Source of the DNA: Candidatus Woesearchaeota archaeon
Lineage (GTDB): Archaea; Nanobdellota; Nanobdellia; UBA10117
Assembly: GCA_023245115.1 (NCBI GenBank)
Contig: JAHFKX010000001.1
Span: 1 to 16,331 of the forward strand
Direction of reading: 5' to 3'
DNA: 16,331 bases
In this document: in pieces, positions 7,537-14,418 of the stretch
Position numbering within the stretch: position 1 is the first letter of the stretch
Layout of the letters: each line of letters starts with the position of its first letter
The notes under the pieces: generated by a model
Databases searched by the model: none
What the model saw: only the letters and a program-made list of their open reading frames with translations
Told to the model about the DNA's origin: nothing
Program-made: the position numbers and the translations under genes

Positions 7537-8058
7537 ATGGCAATCGATTATTCCAGCGTGGCGATGCTTGCAACTGTAAATGGAAAGAGAAGTGTTCTCC
7601 TTCAGTTCAGGGATGAAGGCGCCCCAAGGTATCCACATTATTATGGAATTCCCGGCGGGAAAAGCGAGAAAGAGGACGAAACGCCCATGGCAACAGCGGT
7701 TAGAGAGTTAAAAGAAGAGTTTGTTGTTAATTTGGAAGGCCGGTTGACGTTCTGGCGACATTATAGTTTCTTAAAGGAGGGCGATTTGCCAATAGTTTGC
7801 TCTGCTGGCGAGCCAGCGCTTCTGGCGAAAGAAACACCCGGCTTAGAAGTAGACCACTCACGCGAAGAACATTTATATTTTGCTGAGGTTGAGCCGGCAG
7901 AAATAAAAGTCGTAAGGGAAGGCAGGCTTGCAGATTGGGTGCCATACGATGAGATAGTACGAAACCTGCGCATGCTGCCAACCGATGGGTTTATGCTAAG
8001 ACACTTTTTGACTGCGAGTGGCGGATATCATGGGCTGTTAAGAAATAGCGATGGATAG
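7537..8058 (+). CDS. Nudix hydrolase
   Basis: This 173-residue protein carries a recognisable Nudix box at about 41-64: G41, then E48, then R56-E57-L58 and E60-E61 (REL-x-EE), the metal-binding core. Two deviations are visible. There are six rather than five residues between Gly and the first Glu, and the Gly after EE is replaced (EEFVV). A preceding Y-x-x-P-G-G (36-41, YGIPGG) is typical of the fold. Nudix enzymes hydrolyse nucleoside diphosphates linked to another group, such as nucleotide sugars. In this neighbourhood a nucleotide-sugar clearing or editing role is plausible but inferred. The ATG at 7537 has a TATA box 26.5 bases upstream. The last 8 bases overlap the start of the ALG11-like glycosyltransferase, implying translational coupling. 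Confidence 0.8.
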   Translation: MAIDYSSVAMLATVNGKRSVLLQFRDEGAPRYPHYYGIPGGKSEKEDETPMATAVRELKEEFVVNLEGRLTFWRHYSFLKEGDLPIVCSAGEPALLAKETPGLEVDHSREEHLYFAEVEPAEIKVVREGRLADWVPYDEIVRNLRMLPTDGFMLRHFLTASGGYHGLLRNSDG

Positions 8059-9187
8059 AAAAATTCGTGTTGGCATAATTGCCTACGAACTTTCCGCGCT
8101 CAGGGGCGGGCCAAAGTTTTCTTTTCTCGTCGGGCATGTGCTTCAGCAGGCTGGCTTTGAGGTTGCGTTTGCCTGCGTACACCATAACCGCGAGTTTCTA
8201 AAAACAAAGTTCCCGTTTATAGGGGATTTTAAGATTTATTCTGCGAAGTGGACGTTTCTTAAGGATAAGCTGAATAATTTGAGTGCGTTTTGGAATCACG
8301 CGCCGGCAGTCTGGAAGCTTTGCAGGGAGTTTAAGCCAGATGTTGTTATTGAAACCGGTGGCGTTATTACATCTTTATTTGTGCCACTGTTATTTGGCAT
8401 TCCAGCGTTGCACTACTGCCACTACCCGGCTAGCGCGTATAATCTCGATTATTTGAATGCACAGCCGCCGCACAAAAAACTGTACCAGAAGCTTGTTAAG
8501 ATGTTAGAAATGTTTTTTGCAAAGCGCGCCGTAAAAATTATGTCGAACAGTAGGTTTACGCAGCGTATGGTTAATTCGTACTGGGGCGTAGATGCAATGG
8601 TTGTAAACCCACCGACTGACATAAGCTTGTTTCCGCCAAAAAGGAAAGAGAATATGATTTTATGTGTTGGATTTTATAATCCTATTTATCATTTTGATGG
8701 GCTTGTCGAACAGTTTAGGAAACTTGGCCGGAAAAATTATAAGTTATACATTGTTGGGCCAACCCACGAGCAGGACAAGGAGCGAGCCGTAACATATTAT
8801 AACAGTTTGAAATTAAAATTTTCAGATAGCAACATACATTGGCTGGCAAATATAAATTTTTCCGAGCTTGTCGATTTATACGGTCGCGCAAGATTTTTTT
8901 GGCACCCAAATTGGGCGCACTTTGGAAATGTAATCGTTGAATCGCAGAGCGCTGGCGATATTACGATATCGTTTGGCATGGACAGCGGGCCAGGTGAGAT
9001 AATTGTTGATGGCAAAACCGGCTTTATAGTAGAAACGCTTGACCAAATACGTGAAAAAACAGAAAAAATAATTGACAGTTCTGAACTGCTTCGCGCTATG
9101 GGAGAGGCCGCATCGGAAAATGCACGCAGGTTTGATGTCAGTGCTTTTAGAGAGAAGCTTGCGCGTCAAATATTAGATTCAGTTTAA
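8051..9187 (+). CDS. ALG11-like family-4 glycosyltransferase
   Basis: This 378-residue GT-B enzyme resembles the ALG2/ALG11 mannosyltransferase group. The N-terminal domain has LRGGPKFSFLVGHVLQQAGFEV (17-38), a lipid-acceptor-facing segment HYCHYPASAY (121-130) and a SNSRFTQRMV stretch (165-174). The donor domain shows ILCVGFYNP (203-211), LYIVGPT (232-238) and WLANINFSELVDLYGRARFFWHPNWAHFGNVIVE (264-297). GPGEIIVDGKTGFIV (313-327) follows. E297 is the second Glu of the E-x7-E motif, but the first position is Ala (A289), where ALG11-type enzymes have Glu before HFG. The ATG at 8051 overlaps the Nudix stop, so the two genes are coupled. Its 3' end overlaps the convergent dehydrogenase by 9 bases. 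It likely adds a sugar to a polyprenyl-linked or surface glycan on the cytoplasmic face. Confidence 0.85.
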   Translation: MDRKIRVGIIAYELSALRGGPKFSFLVGHVLQQAGFEVAFACVHHNREFLKTKFPFIGDFKIYSAKWTFLKDKLNNLSAFWNHAPAVWKLCREFKPDVVIETGGVITSLFVPLLFGIPALHYCHYPASAYNLDYLNAQPPHKKLYQKLVKMLEMFFAKRAVKIMSNSRFTQRMVNSYWGVDAMVVNPPTDISLFPPKRKENMILCVGFYNPIYHFDGLVEQFRKLGRKNYKLYIVGPTHEQDKERAVTYYNSLKLKFSDSNIHWLANINFSELVDLYGRARFFWHPNWAHFGNVIVESQSAGDITISFGMDSGPGEIIVDGKTGFIVETLDQIREKTEKIIDSSELLRAMGEAASENARRFDVSAFREKLARQILDSV

Positions 9188-10126
9188 GCTTAATACTATT
9201 TCAAGGGCCTTTATTGCTTCTTCGCCAGGCATCGGCGTTTCAGTATCGTTTTTAACGGCGTTCAAGAATGCCATTAATTCTAATTTTAGTGGTTCATCTT
9301 TTAGCACGTCTATATTTATCACATCAGACTGGCCAAATTTTACAACAAAATCTTTGTAATTTGAGTAATCTGTGGTATAATTTAATTTGTATAGCTTTAG
9401 ATCTTGGTTTACATAATCAAGTTCAGCATAACCCTTTGAACCAGTTATGTGAAGTGTTCGTATTTTTATCGGCGTTATCCAGTTTACTTGTATGAATGCG
9501 TTCGTGTGGCCGTAGCTCAGCAATATATCTGCATAATCCTCGCGATTGTTAATTGCTTTGCCCTTTAGGCAGAATTTTTTGTCAGGCGTTTTTTGCAAGA
9601 TGTAATTTATTATGTCGACGTCGTGTATGGCTAAATCCACTAGTAAATTTTCGTAATTTCCTATGGCACCACCGGCGACCCCGACACGCCTTGCGATAAC
9701 AGAGCTGATTTCGCCAAGGGTGCCAGAGTCCAGAAGTTCTCTTAGTTTAATTATGGCAGGATTGAATCGTTCCACATGGCCCACCATGAGTTTTACTTTG
9801 GCTGTGCGGGCAGCTTTTACTATTTCTAGGCCATCGGGTATGTTAGTGGCTATTGGTTTTTCTATGAGCAGATTTATTTTACGCTGAATAACTGCCATGG
9901 CAACTTGTTTATGCATTGGTGTTGGTACGACGACCGATACAGCATCTAGTTTTTCAGAATCCAGCATTTCCAAGTAGTTTTTATAATATTTGCATTTGAA
10001 CTGGCTTGCAATTTGTCGGCCACTTTCTTCGTTTACGTCTGAGACAGCGACAAGTTCCGCTAGCTGCGAATATATTCGTACATGATGCCTGCCCATTCTT
10101 CCGACGCCTATGACTGCGACTCGCAT
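9179..10126 (-). CDS. Gfo/Idh/MocA-family UDP-sugar 3-dehydrogenase candidate (WbpB/GnnA-like)
   Basis: This 315-residue enzyme has a Rossmann motif (G7-x-G9-x2-G12), EKP at 89-91 and a catalytic-region D164-x3-H168-D169 (LVDLAIHDVD). The start at 10126 gives MRVAVIGVGRMG; an in-frame codon further upstream would add about 28 residues of unrelated sequence. It overlaps the last 19 bases of the DegT-type aminotransferase gene, so the two are translationally coupled. Paired dehydrogenase plus DegT aminotransferase makes a 3-amino sugar: the first oxidises C3 of UDP-GlcNAc or UDP-GlcNAcA to a 3-keto sugar, the second aminates it. The adjacent N-acetyltransferase and 2-epimerase favour the UDP-GlcNAcA (WbpB-type) route, but the protein is not close by eye to Pseudomonas WbpB. 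A GnnA-like reaction on UDP-GlcNAc is the alternative. Confidence 0.8.
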   Translation of the reverse strand: MRVAVIGVGRMGRHHVRIYSQLAELVAVSDVNEESGRQIASQFKCKYYKNYLEMLDSEKLDAVSVVVPTPMHKQVAMAVIQRKINLLIEKPIATNIPDGLEIVKAARTAKVKLMVGHVERFNPAIIKLRELLDSGTLGEISSVIARRVGVAGGAIGNYENLLVDLAIHDVDIINYILQKTPDKKFCLKGKAINNREDYADILLSYGHTNAFIQVNWITPIKIRTLHITGSKGYAELDYVNQDLKLYKLNYTTDYSNYKDFVVKFGQSDVINIDVLKDEPLKLELMAFLNAVKNDTETPMPGEEAIKALEIVLSLN

Positions 10127-11187
10127 ATTGATTTCATAACCTCCGCAATGTACACTAAGTCTTCTTCGGTCACTGCCGGATGGACTGGCAAGGAAAGCAC
10201 TTCGGAACATATTTTTTCTGCGTTCGGCAGCGTTTCGTTATGGCCCAATGTCTGATAAAGTTTTGTTTTGTGTACTGGTATCGGGTAGTATGCGTTTGAC
10301 TCAATGCCCGATTCGTTTAGGACTTGCAATGCCTTGTCGCGATTTTTCAACAGCACCGTGAAAAGGTGGTATATGTGTTTTGCACCAGCAGTAATTTTTT
10401 GAGTTTTTACTGATTTTGGCAGGTTTTCAAGGAGGAATTTTGCATTTTTAATACGGGCTGTATTAAACGAATCCAGCTTTTTGAGTTGTGCCATTCCTAT
10501 GGCTGCGTGTATGTTTGTCATTCTGAAATTATAGCCAAGCTCGGCGTATTCGTATCGTACAGATTGGCCATGATTCCTTGCTCTCTGGCAGGCCTTGGCA
10601 ATTGTGTCGTCGTTTGTTGTTATCATGCCACCCTCGCCAGTTGTCATATTTTTCGTAGCATAAAAACTGAAGGCAGCGGGCCGCTCAGAGCCAACCTTTT
10701 TTCCAAAGTATTCTGCGCCGTGTGCCTGGCAGGCATCTTCTATTATGGTAATGTTTTTGTCTTTGGCAATTTCAGTAATTGCTTTCATGTCACATGGCAG
10801 GCCATACAAATGCACTGGAATTATTGCTTTGGTATGCGGACTAATTTTTTCCTGAATTGATTTTGTAGATATATTAAATGTGTCTGGGTCGACGTCAGCA
10901 AAAACTGGCTTGGCTCCGCAGAATAAAATCGGGCTTACAGTCGCTCCAAATGTCAGCGTTGGGACTATAACTTCATCGCCTTGCTTGATTTTGTGTGCCA
11001 TAAGCAGCGCTTTTAATGCAGTTGTTCCAGATGATACTGCAATTGCATGCTTCGCACCGATATAGGCGGCAAATTGCTGTTCGAACTCTGCTACTTTTTT
11101 CCCAGGTGAAATCTGTCCGGAGTTAAGAACTTCCATGACTGCATTTTTTTCTTCCTCGCCTATCAGTGGCTTTGCTATGTTAATCAT
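10108..11187 (-). CDS. DegT/DnrJ/EryC1-family PLP-dependent sugar aminotransferase (WbpE-like)
   Basis: This 359-residue fold-type I aminotransferase has the expected family length. Visible landmarks are SSGTTALKALLMA (52-64, cofactor phosphate contact), VPTLTFGATVSPI (75-87), IIEDACQAHGAEY (148-160) with D151 at the PLP pyridine-nitrogen position, and FYATKNMTTGEGG (175-187). K179 in that last motif would form the Schiff base. YNFRMTNIHAAIGMAQL and a YPIPVHK stretch follow as usual. It would transfer an amino group from glutamate to a 3-keto UDP-sugar. It is the first gene of a two-gene minus-strand operon with the dehydrogenase (19-base overlap). It starts 77 bases from the divergent N-acetyltransferase gene, which would act on its product. 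A GGTGTG sits just before the ATG. Confidence 0.92.
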   Translation of the reverse strand: MINIAKPLIGEEEKNAVMEVLNSGQISPGKKVAEFEQQFAAYIGAKHAIAVSSGTTALKALLMAHKIKQGDEVIVPTLTFGATVSPILFCGAKPVFADVDPDTFNISTKSIQEKISPHTKAIIPVHLYGLPCDMKAITEIAKDKNITIIEDACQAHGAEYFGKKVGSERPAAFSFYATKNMTTGEGGMITTNDDTIAKACQRARNHGQSVRYEYAELGYNFRMTNIHAAIGMAQLKKLDSFNTARIKNAKFLLENLPKSVKTQKITAGAKHIYHLFTVLLKNRDKALQVLNESGIESNAYYPIPVHKTKLYQTLGHNETLPNAEKICSEVLSLPVHPAVTEEDLVYIAEVMKSICESQS

Positions 11188-11210
11188 ATCACACCATCCA
11201 ACTCTAAGTG

Positions 11211-11216
11211 ATATAG
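11211..11216 (-). promoter_or_regulatory. Candidate TATA box for the DegT-dehydrogenase operon
   Basis: CTATAT on the minus strand is centred 26.5 bases before the ATG at 11187, the right distance for a leaderless start. An alternative box at 11226-11233 would give a leader of roughly 16 bases. Confidence 0.35.
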
Positions 11217-11225
11217 TAGAAAGTG

Positions 11226-11233
11226 TTTTAAAA
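11226..11233. promoter_or_regulatory. Palindromic TATA box between the aminotransferase and N-acetyltransferase genes
   Basis: TTTTAAAA preceded by GAAAGTG lies about 34.5 bases before the plus-strand ATG at 11264, leaving a short leader with GGTGTT. Being a perfect palindrome, it could also serve the minus strand, where the ATG at 11187 is 42.5 bases away. Confidence 0.4.
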
Positions 11234-11263
11234 GTTGCTATTGCGTATTACTTGGGTGTTGTT

Positions 11264-11938
11264 ATGAATATATCCGTGCATGCAACTGCAGAGGTTCATT
11301 CGTCCGTTAAAATAGGCGATGCAACGAAAATTTTTCAAAACGCATTAGTTCACGAAAATGCAAATATTGGCCGTAACTGTATAATTGGCAAGGATGTTGA
11401 AATTGAAGCAACAAAGATTGGCGACAAGACACGCATTTGGAATCAATCGCAAGTCCGCAAAGATGCAGAAGTCGGCTCAGGCTGTAATATTGGAAAAAAT
11501 GTGTACATTGGTGGCGGCGTTAAGATCGGCAACAACTGCAAAATCGAGAATCATGTTTCAGTTTATGAAGGCGTTGTTTTAGAGGATGGTGTTTTTCTTG
11601 GTCCGAGCTGTACAACTACTAATGACAAAAATCCACGCGCCATAAATCCGGATGGCTCATTAAAAGGCGCAAGTGATTGGGTTTTATCAAAAACACTTAT
11701 CAGGCGAGGCGCGGCAGTTGGTGCGAAGGCAGTTTTATTGCCAGTCACAATCGGTGAGTTCGCTTTGGTTGGTGCAGGCGCCGTTGTAACAAAAGATGTG
11801 CCAGCCTATGGCGTTGTTATTGGTAATCCTGCGAGGCTAATCGGAAGCGTGTGTAAGTGCGCTAAGAAACTTGAAAAATTGTGCAGTACTTGCGGCATTA
11901 CAGACGAATACGTTAAAAAAGCTCGGGCGTTGAATTAG
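11264..11938 (+). CDS. wbpD: WbpD-like UDP-2-acetamido-3-amino-sugar N-acetyltransferase (left-handed beta helix)
   Basis: This 224-residue protein is built of hexapeptide repeats ([IV]G-x-x-x-x, for example IGRNCIIGKDV, IGDKTRIWNQ, IGKNVYIGGGVKIGNNCKI), the left-handed beta-helix of acetyl-CoA-dependent acyltransferases. The run KIENHVSVYEGVVLEDGVFLGP (93-114) followed by TTTNDKNPRA, and VIGNPARLIG near 185-194, closely follow the WbpD pattern. WbpD acetylates the 3-amino group of UDP-GlcNAc(3N)A. The start at 11264 is chosen because MNISVHATAEVHSS opens the helix. An in-frame codon upstream at 11135 would lie inside the divergent gene. After the helix comes a Cys-rich tail, C197-x-C199 and C207-x2-C210, probably a zinc knuckle and absent from short bacterial WbpD. 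The 3' end overlaps the convergent 2-epimerase by 26 bases. Confidence 0.85.
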   Translation: MNISVHATAEVHSSVKIGDATKIFQNALVHENANIGRNCIIGKDVEIEATKIGDKTRIWNQSQVRKDAEVGSGCNIGKNVYIGGGVKIGNNCKIENHVSVYEGVVLEDGVFLGPSCTTTNDKNPRAINPDGSLKGASDWVLSKTLIRRGAAVGAKAVLLPVTIGEFALVGAGAVVTKDVPAYGVVIGNPARLIGSVCKCAKKLEKLCSTCGITDEYVKKARALN

Positions 11939-13007
11939 TTGTTTTTAAAATGCGTATTATTTTATCACTGGCTCCGGCATCGTTTGCGTACCTAATTTCT
12001 CTGACGCGCGTAAGTTCGGCGTCATTTAGCAACCGTTCTGCCTGAATAAGTATATTTTCTTTTTTAGTTGTTGTAATAAAGTTTTTACCCGCATCCACGA
12101 GGCGCGACCATTCTGTTACATCTCTAAGAACAAGGCAGGGTTTGTTGAATGCAGACGCTTCCTCCTGGATTCCGCCTGAGTCTGTCATTACGAAACGGCA
12201 GTTTTGCAAAAGCGCAAGGAATTCAAGGTAGCCAAGCGGTTTTGTCGTAATTATTTTTTTTTCAATAATAATTTTATTATCAGTAATTGCTTTTTGTGTC
12301 CTTGGATGTATTGGGAAGACAACGGGGATTTTTTCTGCAATTGCGCCAAGCGCGGCCAATAGGTCTTTTACTATTATGGTATTATCTACGCTTTCCTGGC
12401 GGTGCAAAGTTGCAACAATAAATTTTCCCTCGGCTAAGTTCAGCTGCGAAAGTATTGCCTTGTTTGCGAAGTTTTTATTTCTCTGCGAATAGTCAAATAC
12501 CGTGCTGCCAACAAGTTTTATTTTTTCTTCAGAAATGTTTTCCCGGCGCAGATTGTCGACTGCAACTTTATCGGGTGCAAATAAAATATTTGAAAGATGA
12601 TCTGCTACAATTCTGTTGAATTCTTCAGGCATTTCGAAATTATTTGAACGACAGCCAGCCTCTACGTGCACAATTTTTATTTTAAGTTTGTTTGCAGCTA
12701 TTGCGCCGGCCATCGTCGAGTTTGTGTCGCCGTGCACAACTACGACATCTGGCCTTTCTTTTTCAAGAATTTCTGAAATTTGCAGTATCATGTCACCGAG
12801 CTGGACAGCCGAATTGTTTTTGTTTGTGCTGAGACGGTATTTTGGTTTTTTCAGTTGTAACTGTTCGAACATAATTTGGTCGAGCTCATAAGAGTAATGC
12901 TGATCAGTGTGTATTAGGATGTGCTCAAACTGCTCGTCAAATGATGGCAAAAGCGAGCTCATTTTTATAATCTCTGGCCGTGTTCCTATTATCGTAGCAA
13001 TTTTCAT
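11913..13007 (-). CDS. wecB: Non-hydrolysing UDP-N-acetylglucosamine 2-epimerase family protein (WecB/WbpI type)
   Basis: This 364-residue GT-B-fold epimerase inverts C2 of UDP-GlcNAc or a UDP-diacetamido-glucuronic acid. With the start at 13007 (MKIATIIGTRPEIIK), R10 and K15 fall at exactly the numbers of the E. coli WecB residues. D94 (HGDTNST), E116 (HVEAG), E129 (PEEFNR) and H202 (TLHRQES) complete the active-site set. DSGGIQEEA (276-284) contacts the UDP. Near 297-307 the sequence reads DVTEWSRLVDA instead of the WecB-like TERPE, a variant I associate with WbpI-type relatives. A start four codons earlier (13019) exists but loses the ATGA overlap with the family-2 glycosyltransferase stop. 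It is the last gene of a four-gene minus-strand operon. With its neighbours at 9179-11938 it would give the manno-configured diacetamido sugar; plain UDP-ManNAc is the alternative product. Confidence 0.88.
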   Translation of the reverse strand: MKIATIIGTRPEIIKMSSLLPSFDEQFEHILIHTDQHYSYELDQIMFEQLQLKKPKYRLSTNKNNSAVQLGDMILQISEILEKERPDVVVVHGDTNSTMAGAIAANKLKIKIVHVEAGCRSNNFEMPEEFNRIVADHLSNILFAPDKVAVDNLRRENISEEKIKLVGSTVFDYSQRNKNFANKAILSQLNLAEGKFIVATLHRQESVDNTIIVKDLLAALGAIAEKIPVVFPIHPRTQKAITDNKIIIEKKIITTKPLGYLEFLALLQNCRFVMTDSGGIQEEASAFNKPCLVLRDVTEWSRLVDAGKNFITTTKKENILIQAERLLNDAELTRVREIRYANDAGASDKIIRILKTTNSTPELF

Positions 13008-13717
13008 TTTGTGAGCCATAATATTTTGACAGATTCTGTAAGGAATTTTAAGTGAGATATTATCGTATTTGCTAACTTCATTTTTGAAATGCCATATTTT
13101 CGTACGTAAAGTGTTTCTGGTATTTCTTTTATTTTGTGCCCGTTTTTAATAGCTTTTATTAGTATTTCAACAACTGCGATGAAGTTATTATGTGTTATCG
13201 TGATGTTGGATATCGCCTTTCTTTTTTGTGCGCGGAATAGTGCTGTCCATGTGTACAAGTGCCGGCCTGTCACAATTGAGTAGAGTGTTGTCACGCCTTT
13301 GCTCAATATTAGCCGGTATTTCGGAACGCCAATTACCTTGCCTTCCGGATGATATGGCGAAGCGGTAACAATGTCGCAGTCACCAAGTTCAGCAAGAAGC
13401 TTTGGAATATTTTCAGGTGCATAAGTACAATCGCTGTCCATTGTTACTAGTACGTTGCCTTTTGCTGCGAGAAAACCAGTTCTTATTGCCGCGCCAAGGT
13501 TCATGTTTTTTTCGTGCCGTATTATTTTCGTATAGCTGTCTGTGAAATTTTTGTGCAAGAGTTCGTTGGTATTGTCTGTGCTGCCGTCATCTATAAAAAT
13601 TAATTCTACTTCGTTATTTTTTTGCAAAGATTTTATCACCGGCGGCAATCGTTCTTTCAGTTGTGCTATGCCATCAGCTTCGTTGTAGCACGGAACTATT
13701 ATCGAAATATCAATCAT
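13004..13717 (-). CDS. Family-2 glycosyltransferase, polyprenyl-phosphate sugar synthase-like
   Basis: This 237-residue GT-A enzyme has IIVPCYNEADG (6-16), FIDDGSTDNT (41-50) and the metal-binding VTMDSDCTYAPENIPKLL (91-108), where D94-S-D96 is the DxD motif. ASPYHPEGKVIGVPKYRLILSK (119-140) and YVRKYGISKMKL (204-215) match the dolichol-phosphate mannose synthase (DPM1) style. No transmembrane segments follow, so it is the short, soluble form. It would load a sugar from a nucleotide onto a polyprenyl phosphate, supplying GT-C membrane transferases such as those encoded at 14419-15936 and from 15987. Its start overlaps the methyltransferase stop by 8 bases and its stop overlaps the 2-epimerase start by 4 bases. 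The four minus-strand genes therefore look translationally coupled. Confidence 0.85.
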   Translation of the reverse strand: MIDISIIVPCYNEADGIAQLKERLPPVIKSLQKNNEVELIFIDDGSTDNTNELLHKNFTDSYTKIIRHEKNMNLGAAIRTGFLAAKGNVLVTMDSDCTYAPENIPKLLAELGDCDIVTASPYHPEGKVIGVPKYRLILSKGVTTLYSIVTGRHLYTWTALFRAQKRKAISNITITHNNFIAVVEILIKAIKNGHKIKEIPETLYVRKYGISKMKLANTIISHLKFLTESVKILWLTK

Positions 13718-14417
13718 TTTTAATTGGTTTTAAGACAGCAAATATGCCTGTGAAGAATGGCGGATTGGATGAAATTTTTTCTATAAAACATTTGCCGTTT
13801 GCAATCTCAAGAAGTTTTTTTCTGCTGAAAATGTGCAGGTGGCCCGGTGCTAACGTTGGCGAAAGCGGCCCGAGAATGAAGCTCAGGCCAAACGCACGCA
13901 GCAGTTTTTTTATGGCAAGTATAAAATTTTCATTTGGAACGTGTATAATTATGCGTCCACTTGGTTTTGTTATTCTGATAAGCTCATCAAAGCCTTTTTT
14001 CGGGTTGGGCAGATGCGGCAGCGTGCACGCACTTACAGTAACATCAACAGAATTATCCGGTAACATTATGTTTTGTGCATCTGTTACGATAAATTCTGCA
14101 TTGTCGCTTGGAATTTCTTTTTTGGCCATGGCCAGCATGTTACTATCTATGTCCATGCAGTATATTTTTTTGCAACTTTTGGCCAGCACCTTTGATATTG
14201 CACCTTTTTCGCAGCCGACATCAGCGACTATCTTGCCAGCAGGGTTGGCCAGCGCGATTATTATCCTTTGTCTTTGTTGCTCCTCGAATCGTATTATTGG
14301 ATTGGGGTGGTTTTCCAAAAGCATCATTGATTGCGTTTTGTTTAGGCGCGCGTTCCATTCGGATAAGCTAGTCTTTCTGTCCACATCGGCAGATGTTGAA
14401 TCTAATGCGTGCGCCAT
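13710..14417 (-). CDS. Class I SAM-dependent methyltransferase (Methyltransf_11 type)
   Basis: This 235-residue protein has motif I VADVGCEKGAISKVL (64-78), an acidic CMDIDSN end of strand 2 (87-93, D89 and D91), DAQNIMLPDNSVDVTVSA (113-130) and a post-motif ITKPSGRIIIHVPNE (149-163). These are the standard SAM-binding elements of small-molecule methyltransferases. The N-terminal 50 residues (Asn-, Pro- and Arg-rich, with FEEQQRQR) form a cap resembling those of sugar and polyketide methyltransferases. It starts one base after the stop of the membrane-protein gene and overlaps the glycosyltransferase start by 8 bases, so it belongs to the same operon. O-methylation of a glycan sugar or of its lipid carrier is plausible but cannot be assigned. 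Confidence 0.85.
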   Translation of the reverse strand: MAHALDSTSADVDRKTSLSEWNARLNKTQSMMLLENHPNPIIRFEEQQRQRIIIALANPAGKIVADVGCEKGAISKVLAKSCKKIYCMDIDSNMLAMAKKEIPSDNAEFIVTDAQNIMLPDNSVDVTVSACTLPHLPNPKKGFDELIRITKPSGRIIIHVPNENFILAIKKLLRAFGLSFILGPLSPTLAPGHLHIFSRKKLLEIANGKCFIEKISSNPPFFTGIFAVLKPIKND

Positions 14418-14418
14418 A

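Noticed and set aside
10127..10210. 28-residue N-terminal extension of the second dehydrogenase
   Set aside because: It is read from inside the aminotransferase gene in another frame and would move the GxGxxG loop away from the N-terminus.
11135..11263. 43-residue N-terminal extension of the N-acetyltransferase
   Set aside because: It lies inside the divergent aminotransferase gene and its promoter; the beta-helix starts naturally at MNISVHATAEVHSS.
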